Source: Phycisphaerales bacterium
GTDB taxonomy: Bacteria > Planctomycetota > Phycisphaerae > Phycisphaerales > SM1A02
DNA length: 14,069 nucleotides
Reading direction: 5' to 3'
NCBI GenBank assembly: GCA_022447165.1
Contig: JAKVBR010000022.1
Location: forward strand, 1 to 14,069
Shown here piece after piece: positions 1 to 6,963 of the stretch. Numbering within the stretch: position 1 is the stretch's first letter; each line of letters begins with the position of its first letter. The translations under genes were made by a program, and so were the position numbers. The notes under the pieces are model-generated. The model saw nothing but the letters and a program-made list of their open reading frames with translations. It was not told where the DNA came from and ran no database searches.

Positions 1-1
1 A

Positions 2-730
2 CGACTCCATCACAATCAAGGCATCACCACGATGACGCTCAACCGGCCAAGTAAGCGAAATGCGTTATCGCTTGAACTGATTGAAGCGATGCATGAAAAA
101 CTAGATGAAGTCGAGCGTGATGATGCGATGCGCGTTTTCATTCTTGCTGGAGAGGGACGGTCTTTCTGCGCGGGAATGGATTTAAAAGGCGTCATCGATG
201 ATCCAGTCAAAATGAAAGAAATGCTCCGACGGTTAAGCGAAGCAACAAAGCGCATTCGCTGTTTGCCTGTGCCAACCATTGCTACTGTACAAGGCGCTGC
301 GGTAGGTGGCGGCTGCGGTCTCATGGTGGTGTGCGATTTTGCATTCACGCATCCTGAAGCAAAGGTTGGATATCCCGAAGTCGATTTGGGCGTTTGTCCC
401 GCCGTTGTTGCGCCTTGGCTCATCAAAAAACTCGGTGCTGGCAAGGCACGTGCAATGCTTCTTGCTGGTGGCACGATGAGTGGGGAGCAGGGTTTTCAGG
501 CAGGACTTGCAACGCACTTGTGTGAGCAAGATGCTTTGTTTGATTCAGTTGAAGCATTTGCGAAGAATCTTGCTCGGGGAGGCAAAGATGCGATGGCGAC
601 AACGAAAAAATGGCTCAACGAACTTGATGGCTCACTTGATGATGATGTCCTTCAAAGAGCTGCTGATTTATCCGCTGAAATCATCGCTGGCGAAGAGGCC
701 CAAACTCGCCTCAAACCACTCTATTCCTAG
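2..730 (+). CDS. Enoyl-CoA hydratase/isomerase family protein, LiuC-like (5' partial)
   Basis: A crotonase-superfamily enzyme that hydrates an enoyl-CoA. The best guess is 3-methylglutaconyl-CoA hydratase of leucine breakdown, in the cytoplasm. The reading frame is open from the window edge. The residues before the first ATG (at 32) fit the family's N-terminal strand running into TMTLNRPSKRNAL, so the true start lies upstream. The first oxyanion-hole motif is SFCAGMDLK and the second is GAAVGGGCGL. The catalytic Glu of classical hydratases just after the second motif is Gly here (codon 317-319). The second catalytic Glu is kept in GYPEVDLG (codon 377-379). GGG-x-GL followed by PEVDLGVCPAVVAPW resembles LiuC-type proteins more than short-chain enoyl-CoA hydratases. 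It ends before a 236-bp gap, so it probably closes an upstream transcription unit. Family is confident; substrate is inferred partly from the neighbouring branched-chain genes. Confidence 0.87.
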   Translation, partial: RLHHNQGITTMTLNRPSKRNALSLELIEAMHEKLDEVERDDAMRVFILAGEGRSFCAGMDLKGVIDDPVKMKEMLRRLSEATKRIRCLPVPTIATVQGAAVGGGCGLMVVCDFAFTHPEAKVGYPEVDLGVCPAVVAPWLIKKLGAGKARAMLLAGGTMSGEQGFQAGLATHLCEQDALFDSVEAFAKNLARGGKDAMATTKKWLNELDGSLDDDVLQRAADLSAEIIAGEEAQTRLKPLYS

Positions 731-750
731 CATTTTTTCTCAACAACTAA

Positions 751-873
751 AAAAGGGTCTGACACGGGGTCTGGCCCCTGATGAATCCCCCTGTAAGTGC
801 TTATAAAAAAAGCGTTTAACCCCTGTTTGTTGGGGGTCATGCCCCGTGTCAGACCCCGTGTCAGACCCCTTTT
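751..873. repeat. REP-like inverted repeat with 19-bp perfect arms
   Basis: The arm at 755-773 is the exact reverse complement of 850-868. The pairing extends through an A-run (751-754) and a T-run (870-873), with one unpaired C at 869. The right side also holds a perfect tandem pair of the 12-mer GTGTCAGACCCC at 846-857 and 858-869. Smaller hairpins lie inside: GGGG/CCCC across 766-778, and ACCCC (819-823) with GGGGT (833-837). GGGTCTGACAC-type palindromes are a familiar kind of dispersed intergenic repeat (REP/RAYT-like). The copy lies between two genes, contains no ORF, and could also end transcription of the upstream hydratase gene because a stem is followed by TTTT. Apart from this repeat and the promoter and ribosome-binding signals near its right end, nothing else is seen in 731-966. 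Confidence 0.8.
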
Positions 874-902
874 GGAGGGGTGCGAAGAGGTCCGGAATCG
901 AG

Positions 903-908
903 TACAAT
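903..908 (+). promoter_or_regulatory. Possible -10 element upstream of the catabolic operon
   Basis: TACAAT matches the bacterial -10 consensus at five of six positions and would start RNA near 915, giving a leader of about 50 nt. I see no good -35 box at the usual spacing, so an activator or alternative sigma factor may be involved, or the match may be chance. It lies just downstream of the REP-like repeat and is the only plausible promoter before the seven-gene cluster. Confidence 0.35.
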
Positions 909-966
909 GAAGGGTCGCATTTCAGCGCAAAAAACGCAGTTATCGGGGCAACATTAGAGAGGTCAG

Positions 967-1830
967 ATGCACACCCTTACAGAACAACAATCGCTACGAT
1001 TTGAAGTCAGCGACAACGCCATCGTTACCCTCTGGCTCGATGGTGGAGGACGCCCTGTCGTCGTTCTAGACCGCCATCTCATTCAACGATTAAACACAAC
1101 CCTTGATGAAATCGAGGCGCTCACAGACATCAAAGGTCTCATGCTCAAAAGCGATTGTGAGCGAGTCTTCGTCGCAGGTGCAGACCTCGCTGAGATTGAC
1201 GCCCTCGATGACCACGGACTTCACGGATACCTCGCGTTTGGAACAACTGTTTTCACGCGAATAGCCAATCTCCCCTACCCAACAGTTGCACTCATCAATG
1301 GTGCAGCACTTGGCGGTGGACTTGAAATCGCGATGCACTGTCAAGGCATCATTGCCTCAACGACGAATGCTAAAGGCAAACCATATCCAATTGGTCTGCC
1401 CGAAGCAGGACTTGGCATCTGCCCAGGATGGGGTGGTACGCAAATGCTACCAGCACGAATTGACCCCGCCGCGGCATTGCAAGCCACTGCCACCGGCACC
1501 ACATTTATGAGCAATGAACTGCCTGAGGGACTGTGCGCTGACATGGTTGAATCAACAGGTGAACTCGACAATGCTGGATTAGAGTGGCTTGCAGCCCAAA
1601 GCAAACCAGACGAATGCATCATCTCTGTGAACAATGATGCCGTATTCGCCAATGCAGCAAATGTAGATTTAGAGCCCTCTGAGGCAGCAAATGCAGTACT
1701 CCTCGCCTATAAAACTGGTGTTGAACAAGGGTATGCTGCTGGCGTCTCCATTGAGCAATGCGAACTCGTTAAACTTAGACATACGCCCACTGCAAGACAG
1801 CGGTTAGAGGCATTTTTATCAAAAGGATAA
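967..1830 (+). CDS. Enoyl-CoA hydratase (crotonase family)
   Basis: A 287-residue crotonase expected to add water to a 2-enoyl-CoA in beta-oxidation or branched-chain acyl-CoA breakdown. The first oxyanion motif is RVFVAGADLAEI (about residues 66-77), close in style to the N-terminal half of FadB/FadJ. The second is GAALGGGLEIAMHCQ (112-126). Both catalytic glutamates are present: E120 in GGGLE and E146 in GLPEAGLG. It is slightly longer than a typical single-domain hydratase (about 260) and has no hydroxyacyl-CoA dehydrogenase domain. The start is supported by AGAGAGG at 956-962, four bases before ATG. It is the first gene of the tight cluster, with the acyl-CoA dehydrogenase gene 9 bp downstream, so substrate and product would be handed between neighbours. 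Chain-length preference cannot be read from sequence. Confidence 0.9.
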   Translation: MHTLTEQQSLRFEVSDNAIVTLWLDGGGRPVVVLDRHLIQRLNTTLDEIEALTDIKGLMLKSDCERVFVAGADLAEIDALDDHGLHGYLAFGTTVFTRIANLPYPTVALINGAALGGGLEIAMHCQGIIASTTNAKGKPYPIGLPEAGLGICPGWGGTQMLPARIDPAAALQATATGTTFMSNELPEGLCADMVESTGELDNAGLEWLAAQSKPDECIISVNNDAVFANAANVDLEPSEAANAVLLAYKTGVEQGYAAGVSIEQCELVKLRHTPTARQRLEAFLSKG

Positions 1831-1839
1831 GTTCCCTCC

Positions 1840-3783
1840 ATGAGTAACTCAGACCTCACAAGCAAGTTAAAGAACGTCTCGAAGAAAGACCTTGAGCAAA
1901 TTGAAAAAGCTCAGGAGATGCTTGGACCTGATCCAGAAACAATGGGCTTTATCAAGAACATGTTCTGGGGCAACTTCAGAGAAGAACTCATCTTTCCTTT
2001 TCCTGAAGAAAGCGCAGAAGAACGCGATCGTTGTGATGCATTGCTTGAAACCCTCGACACCTACTTCAAAACTGAGCACCCAACCGTAGAGATCGACCAG
2101 AACCAAGAGATTCCAGAATGGGTCATCAATCGCCTCTTTGAAATGGGCGTGTGCGGCATGATTGTGCCAACTGAGTATGGCGGTCAGGGCTTTGGCGTGA
2201 CCAGTTACAACCGCGTGCTTGAACTCATCGGAAGAAATTGCGGCTCAACCGCTGTCATGATTTCAGCACATCTTTCAATTGGATGTAACGCTGTTTCACT
2301 GTTTGGTTCAGAAGAACAAAAACAAACATGGCTTCCAAAGATTTCACAAGAAGCGCTAAGCGCGTTCTGCCTGTCAGAGCCAAATGTTGGTTGTGATGCT
2401 CAAGGTCAAGAAACAACTTGCGCACTCTCTGAGTGCGGTGAGTACTACATCATCAATGGTGAGAAAAAGTGGGCGACTTCCGCAGCATATTCCTGCATGT
2501 TTACTGTCATGGCAAAGTACACCGTGACAAATCCGAAAACTGGCAAAACAAAAGATGCCTTTAATGCGTTAATTGTTTCACCAGACATGGAAGGCGTTGA
2601 GGTGTTCAGTAGAAACCGCTCTAAGTGTGGTATCCGAGGAACATGGCAAGGCAGAATCAAATTTACAAATGTCCGCGTCCCAGCGAGCAATCTCCTCCAT
2701 AAAGAAGGCAAGGGAATTGTCGTAGCACTGACTTGCCTCAACTGGGGACGATGCACGCTTGCTGCTGGCATGGTTGGCGCTGGCGCAAAAGCATACGAAC
2801 AATCCATCAAATGGGCGCAGTATCGTTACCAATTCGACAGACCACTTGGCGAGTTTGAACTTGTCAAAGAACGGCTCGCAAGAATGGGCGCGTTCTGCTT
2901 CGCAATGGACGCAATGCTCTATGTCACGACTGGCATGGTTGACAGAAACGACGAAGACATCATGCTTGAAACTGCAATTTGCAAGGTCTTCTGTTCTGAA
3001 TATGGATTCCGCTGCACAAACGAAGCGATGCAAGTCATGGGCGGCGAAGGATACATGACCGAAAATGAACTTGAACGATTATGGAGAGATTCACGAATCA
3101 ATCCAATCGTTGAAGGCGCAAACGAAGTCATGCACAGTTTCATCTTTGCATACGGCTCAAAACAACTCGGCGAATACATGCTCGGCGTAAAAGCATCTCC
3201 AATGAAAAACATCGGTGCTGCACTCCGCATTGGTCTTGAACTCTTCTTTGGTGTGAAAAGAAGCGCTCCTAAAATTTCGCGTCTCGACGGCTCGCTTGAT
3301 GCACACGCTAAAAAACTTGAATACTTGATTCAGACCTTCTCACATCAAGTGAAACTGATGTTCAAAGAAAAAGCGGAAGCGCTCATCTCAAATCAAACAA
3401 CACAATGTCGTTTAAGTTGGATTTGCGTTTGGATTCACGCAATGGCATGCTCGCTTTCAAAACTTGACATGAACATTCGCTCAGGCAAATCTAAGGAAGA
3501 GCTTGCACACGACAGAGCGATGGTTGATTACATCATGTCATATGGCGAATACAAAATTAATGGCTGGTTCAAAGCACTAAGACAAAACACTGATGTCGAA
3601 ATGCTAAAAGCAGCAGACAAAGCGTGGGACTTTGGTCTTTCGCTTCCAAATGAAGATTACTACATCCCTGAACGAACGCCTGACATGGATGCTCGAGGCA
3701 CTGGCAAGGATTGTGATCAAGAATTCATTAAACAATTCGGGGCGGGCTCACTGTTTTCTAAGGAAAAAGCTACAACGCACTAA
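1840..3783 (+). CDS. Acyl-CoA dehydrogenase, long VLCAD-like form
   Basis: An FAD flavoenzyme that oxidises acyl-CoA to 2-enoyl-CoA and passes electrons to ETF. At 647 residues it far exceeds the usual 380-390. The core follows about 70 extra N-terminal residues, and about 200 residues extend beyond the catalytic region, as in VLCAD/ACAD9-like and FadE-like enzymes. Core motifs in order: AFCLSEPNVGCDA (flavin/substrate loop, about 173-187), NGEKKWATS, GIRGTWQGRIKFTNVRVP, YRYQFDRPLGEFELVKERLA, and GGEGYMTENELERLWRD followed by INPIVEGANEV. The catalytic base is E425 in VEGANE, the MCAD/VLCAD position rather than the isovaleryl-CoA dehydrogenase position. A weak AAGG (1823-1826) precedes the start. 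Its place beside branched-chain genes suggests isobutyryl-, 2-methylbutyryl- or long-chain acyl-CoA as substrate, but sequence does not decide. Confidence 0.93.
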   Translation: MSNSDLTSKLKNVSKKDLEQIEKAQEMLGPDPETMGFIKNMFWGNFREELIFPFPEESAEERDRCDALLETLDTYFKTEHPTVEIDQNQEIPEWVINRLFEMGVCGMIVPTEYGGQGFGVTSYNRVLELIGRNCGSTAVMISAHLSIGCNAVSLFGSEEQKQTWLPKISQEALSAFCLSEPNVGCDAQGQETTCALSECGEYYIINGEKKWATSAAYSCMFTVMAKYTVTNPKTGKTKDAFNALIVSPDMEGVEVFSRNRSKCGIRGTWQGRIKFTNVRVPASNLLHKEGKGIVVALTCLNWGRCTLAAGMVGAGAKAYEQSIKWAQYRYQFDRPLGEFELVKERLARMGAFCFAMDAMLYVTTGMVDRNDEDIMLETAICKVFCSEYGFRCTNEAMQVMGGEGYMTENELERLWRDSRINPIVEGANEVMHSFIFAYGSKQLGEYMLGVKASPMKNIGAALRIGLELFFGVKRSAPKISRLDGSLDAHAKKLEYLIQTFSHQVKLMFKEKAEALISNQTTQCRLSWICVWIHAMACSLSKLDMNIRSGKSKEELAHDRAMVDYIMSYGEYKINGWFKALRQNTDVEMLKAADKAWDFGLSLPNEDYYIPERTPDMDARGTGKDCDQEFIKQFGAGSLFSKEKATTH

Positions 3784-3795
3784 TTCAATTACGAT

Positions 3796-4881
3796 ATGGA
3801 CGATATGCAAGAGAAAGATTCTATTTTTGAACAAATGGTCACTCGTGGTCACGAGCGACTTTGTTTTCACCACGACAAAGAAACTGGTTTAAGAGCAATC
3901 ATTGCGATTCACTCAACAGTATTAGGAAATGCACTTGGTGGAACGCGCAGATGGTGCTACGCAAGTGAAGCAGACGCTGTGTACGACGTGTTACGTCTTT
4001 CCAAAGGAATGACATACAAAGCAGCAGTGTCTGGTTTGCCAATGGGTGGAGCCAAAAGCGTTATTTTGAAGCCATCGCGTGATCACCAAAAGACTGAGGC
4101 AGAAGCAAAAGCAATGGGTAGGTTTGTTGACTCATTCAATGGCGCATACATTGCTGCTGAAGATGTTGGGGTTGACACGCAGTTTGTTGACTGGATGGCG
4201 ACTGAAACGAAACATGTCATGGGTGGCGAAACTGTTTCAACTGGTGGTGACCCATCGCCATGGACAGCAATGGGGACGTTTCACGGCATGAAAGCGTGTT
4301 TGATTCACGCAGGGCTCGGAGATAGTTTTGATGGCAAGGTTGTGGCAATGCAAGGCGTTGGCAGCGTTGGACAAAACTTGTGCCGCTTGCTTACTGAGGC
4401 AGGTGCAACTGTGAAAGTTGCAGACATCAAACAAGAAAACATTGACTTCGTCGTTGAAGAATACGGATGCACACAAGTTTCAAATGAAGAGATTTTGACG
4501 ACCGAATGCGACATCCTTGCGCCATGTGCACTTGGCGGCGTCATCGATGGAATGCTCGTCCAACAACTCATGTGCCCTATCGTTTGCGGTGCTGCTAATA
4601 ACATTCTTGGCGACCCTGAAGAAGATGGTGCAGCACTCAAGCAGGCAGGCATTCTTTACGGTCCTGACTTTGTCGTAAACGCTGGTGGTTTGATTCACCT
4701 TGCAGGACTCCATCTTGGCATGAGCGAAGAAACGCTCCAGCAAAAGAACGATGAGATTTTCGATACGACTGTAGAAATTCTAGAGCGTGGTGAGTCAACT
4801 GCTTCTACATATGCTGCAGCAGTCGAAGTTGCGAAAAACCGAATCGAACGCGGACAGGAGACGGAGTTACATGCCAGTTAA
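3796..4881 (+). CDS. Leucine/valine dehydrogenase (Glu/Leu/Phe/Val dehydrogenase family)
   Basis: An NAD-dependent amino acid dehydrogenase that reversibly deaminates Leu, Val or Ile to the 2-oxoacid plus ammonia. The 361-residue length fits the leucine dehydrogenase subfamily rather than the longer glutamate dehydrogenases. N-terminal landmarks are GGTRRW (48-53), GMTYKAA with substrate-binding K75, and GLPMGGAKSVIL with catalytic K87. The Rossmann domain has GVGSVG (187-192) with D210 at the end of strand 2, favouring NAD over NADP. APCALGG, CGAANN and VNAGGLIH are typical C-terminal family motifs. The first ATG is used; another lies three codons later, and neither has a clear Shine-Dalgarno. 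Its end overlaps the next gene by 11 bp, so translation is probably coupled. Context with the oxoacid dehydrogenase supports a catabolic role. Phenylalanine as substrate is not excluded. Confidence 0.92.
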   Translation: MDDMQEKDSIFEQMVTRGHERLCFHHDKETGLRAIIAIHSTVLGNALGGTRRWCYASEADAVYDVLRLSKGMTYKAAVSGLPMGGAKSVILKPSRDHQKTEAEAKAMGRFVDSFNGAYIAAEDVGVDTQFVDWMATETKHVMGGETVSTGGDPSPWTAMGTFHGMKACLIHAGLGDSFDGKVVAMQGVGSVGQNLCRLLTEAGATVKVADIKQENIDFVVEEYGCTQVSNEEILTTECDILAPCALGGVIDGMLVQQLMCPIVCGAANNILGDPEEDGAALKQAGILYGPDFVVNAGGLIHLAGLHLGMSEETLQQKNDEIFDTTVEILERGESTASTYAAAVEVAKNRIERGQETELHAS

Positions 4882-5992
4882 GCCCGTATTTGAAGCAGTC
4901 ATAAACCATGTTTCCATTCTTGATGAGCATGGCAATTTCGATAGTGAACTTGGTGATGGACTGATTCCAGACGCAGATGTTGTTGCGATGTACAAGCACA
5001 TGCTCGTGTGCCGCCACTTTGATGAAATCGCATTCAAACTGCAGCGCTCTGGCAGAATGGGGACGTACCCAGAGAATCGAGGTCAAGAAGCGGCCTCGCT
5101 TGGCGCTGCATACGCCCTTGAACAAAACGACTGGATGGTCACCTGTTACCGCGAAAACGCTGGTCTATTCTGGAGAGGTCTTCCGAAAGAAAAAATCTTA
5201 CTTCACTGGATGGGCGATGAACGCGGAAACAATCTCGATGGACTGAGAATGACACCACTTGCAATCGCAATCGGTTCGCAAATGCTCCACGCAACTGGTC
5301 TTGCCTGGGCAAGTAAATATAAAGGCGAAGATTCAATTGCGTGCACATTCTTTGGTGATGGCGCAACAAGCGAAGGCGATTTCCATGAGGCAGCGAACTT
5401 CGCTGCGAGCTTATCGCTTCCTGTTGTCTTCGTCTGCCAAAACAATGGCTGGGCGATTTCAACTCCATCATCTGTTGAAAGTGCGGCCCCGACATTTGCC
5501 CAGCGCGGTCTTGCATATGGAATGGAATGTGTTCAAGTTGATGGCAACGACCTCTTTGCTATGGTGAAAGTCACTCGTGATGCAGCAAAGCGTGCAAGAG
5601 AGCAAAACAAGCCGACATTTATCGAAGCAGTCACATACCGCCTTGGCGATCACACGACTGCTGACGATGCTCGCCGTTACCGAGATCAAGAAGAACTTGA
5701 CATGTGGATGAAGCGCGATCCAGTCATTCGCCTAAGGCAATGGCTTGAATCAAGAGACTTGTGGTCGGAAGAGCAAGAAGCACATGCGAAAGCGGAGGCA
5801 GAAAAAGAAATCGCAATGGTTGTGAAGAACGCTGAAGAAATTGATGCTCCAGCATCCTCTGAGTTTTTCGACAACATGTTCGTCGAGTTAACACCTGAAT
5901 TGAAGAAGCAAAGGCAAACCATGCGAACAAGCAGCATTGGTCAAAACCCTTCACAAGTTGATGTGAAGCAAAGTGAAGGGGCAATCAAGTAA
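4871..5992 (+). CDS. bkdA1: 2-oxoacid dehydrogenase E1 alpha subunit (branched-chain type)
   Basis: The thiamine-diphosphate subunit that, with E1 beta, decarboxylates 2-oxoisovalerate, 2-oxoisocaproate or 2-oxo-3-methylvalerate and transfers the acyl group to E2 lipoyl. The product has 373 residues. The TPP-binding motif runs from GDGATSEGD (162-170) to QNNGWAIS (190-197), with Mg ligands expected around D163 and N192. The phosphorylation-loop region YRLGDHTTADD carries the conserved catalytic H261. The start at 4871 is chosen because AGGAG (4856-4860) precedes it and the family N-terminus begins here. A frame-compatible ATG at 4787 lies deep inside the dehydrogenase gene and is unlikely. 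The gene overlaps its upstream neighbour by 11 bp and the E1 beta gene by 1 bp. The motifs alone would also fit a pyruvate dehydrogenase E1 alpha; the branched-chain call rests on the amino acid and acyl-CoA dehydrogenase neighbours. Confidence 0.9.
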   Translation: MPVKPVFEAVINHVSILDEHGNFDSELGDGLIPDADVVAMYKHMLVCRHFDEIAFKLQRSGRMGTYPENRGQEAASLGAAYALEQNDWMVTCYRENAGLFWRGLPKEKILLHWMGDERGNNLDGLRMTPLAIAIGSQMLHATGLAWASKYKGEDSIACTFFGDGATSEGDFHEAANFAASLSLPVVFVCQNNGWAISTPSSVESAAPTFAQRGLAYGMECVQVDGNDLFAMVKVTRDAAKRAREQNKPTFIEAVTYRLGDHTTADDARRYRDQEELDMWMKRDPVIRLRQWLESRDLWSEEQEAHAKAEAEKEIAMVVKNAEEIDAPASSEFFDNMFVELTPELKKQRQTMRTSSIGQNPSQVDVKQSEGAIK

Positions 5993-6960
5993 TGGCAAAT
6001 CTAACTCTCGTTCAAGCAATCAACCTCGCACTCATCCAAGAAATGGAAAAGGATGAGAGAGTCCTTCTTCTTGGCGAAGACATCGGCCTAAACGGTGGCG
6101 TGTTCCGTGCCACTGAAGGGTTATTCCAACGATTCGGCGGCGACAGAGTTGTCGACAGCCCGCTCGCTGAATCTGGCATCGTAGGCACTGCTATTGGTCT
6201 TGCAATGGGTGGACTTCGCCCGATTCCTGAAATTCAGTTTGAGGGTTTCATGGGTCCTGCTTTCGACCAACTTACAAACCAATGCGCCCGAACAAACACG
6301 CGAACTCGCGGTGGCATGACTTGCCCGTTAGTTTTACGCGTTCCAGTTGGTGGTGGGATTCACGCTCCTGAACTTCACAGTGACAGTCCGGAAGCCATTT
6401 ACACCCACACGCCTGGTTTAAAAATCGTGATGCCTTCTTCGCCATACGACGCGAAGGGCTTATTGATTAGCGCCATCCGAGACCCAGACCCAGTGATTTT
6501 CTTTGAACCAAAGCGAATCTATAGAGCGTTTAGAGAAGAAGTCCCAGAAGACGAGTATACGGTCCCAATCGGCGTTGCCCGCACTGTGTGTGAAGGTGAT
6601 GAACTCACGATGGTGACGTGGGGCGCATCTGTGATTCAATGCATGAATGCGATAGATGCAAGTGGACGATCAATTGAGCTCATTGACCTTCGCACAATTC
6701 AACCGTTTGATATGGACGCTGTTGTAGCATCAGTACAAAAGACTGGCCGATGCGTCATTGTGCACGAAGCGCCAAAGACATGTGGACTCGGCGCTGAAAT
6801 TGCAACTGGCATCATGGAACACTGCTTCCTTCATCTTGAAGCACCAGTGCAACGAGTGTGTGGTTTTGACACCATCATGCCGTACTACAAATTAGAACTT
6901 GAATATCTTCCTGATGCAGAACGCATTGGTAAAGCAATTACGGAAACAATGGCGTACTGA
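5992..6960 (+). CDS. bkdA2: 2-oxoacid dehydrogenase E1 beta subunit (branched-chain type)
   Basis: The second half of the alpha2beta2 E1 heterotetramer. It contributes to the TPP site at the subunit interface and docks to E2. At 322 residues it is the normal family length. DSPLAESGIVG contains E60, the glutamate that activates the TPP aminopyrimidine. The channel-lining motif VGGGIHAPELHSDSPEA holds H129. The C-terminal transketolase domain shows DLRTIQPFD and HEAPKTCGLGAEIA. The ATG shares one base with the E1 alpha stop (TAATG), a classic coupling arrangement, with GAAGGGG at 5975-5981 as ribosome-binding site. The subunit pair must be made in equal amounts, which the overlap favours. Pyruvate versus branched-chain specificity is not resolved by this subunit. 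Confidence 0.93.
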   Translation: MANLTLVQAINLALIQEMEKDERVLLLGEDIGLNGGVFRATEGLFQRFGGDRVVDSPLAESGIVGTAIGLAMGGLRPIPEIQFEGFMGPAFDQLTNQCARTNTRTRGGMTCPLVLRVPVGGGIHAPELHSDSPEAIYTHTPGLKIVMPSSPYDAKGLLISAIRDPDPVIFFEPKRIYRAFREEVPEDEYTVPIGVARTVCEGDELTMVTWGASVIQCMNAIDASGRSIELIDLRTIQPFDMDAVVASVQKTGRCVIVHEAPKTCGLGAEIATGIMEHCFLHLEAPVQRVCGFDTIMPYYKLELEYLPDAERIGKAITETMAY

Positions 6961-6963
6961 TTC

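Noticed and set aside
16..474. 152-codon open frame on the minus strand opposite the first hydratase
   Set aside because: It is antisense to a well-supported crotonase, its product is low-complexity Ser/Pro-rich with no family motif, and it has no ribosome-binding site of note.
731..966. CRISPR array or insertion-sequence end in the first intergenic region
   Set aside because: The repeats are inverted or immediately tandem without regular spacers, and there is no transposase frame, so a REP-like element explains them better.
2578..3033. 151-codon minus-strand frame inside the acyl-CoA dehydrogenase gene
   Set aside because: The sense frame carries all acyl-CoA dehydrogenase motifs; the antisense product is Cys-rich with no recognisable domain, so it is a shadow frame. 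The same holds for 7471-7899 opposite E2.
4787..4870. Longer E1 alpha starting at 4787
   Set aside because: This would overlap the amino acid dehydrogenase by 95 bp with an N-terminus unlike the family; the ATG at 4871 has AGGAG upstream and fits normal coupling.
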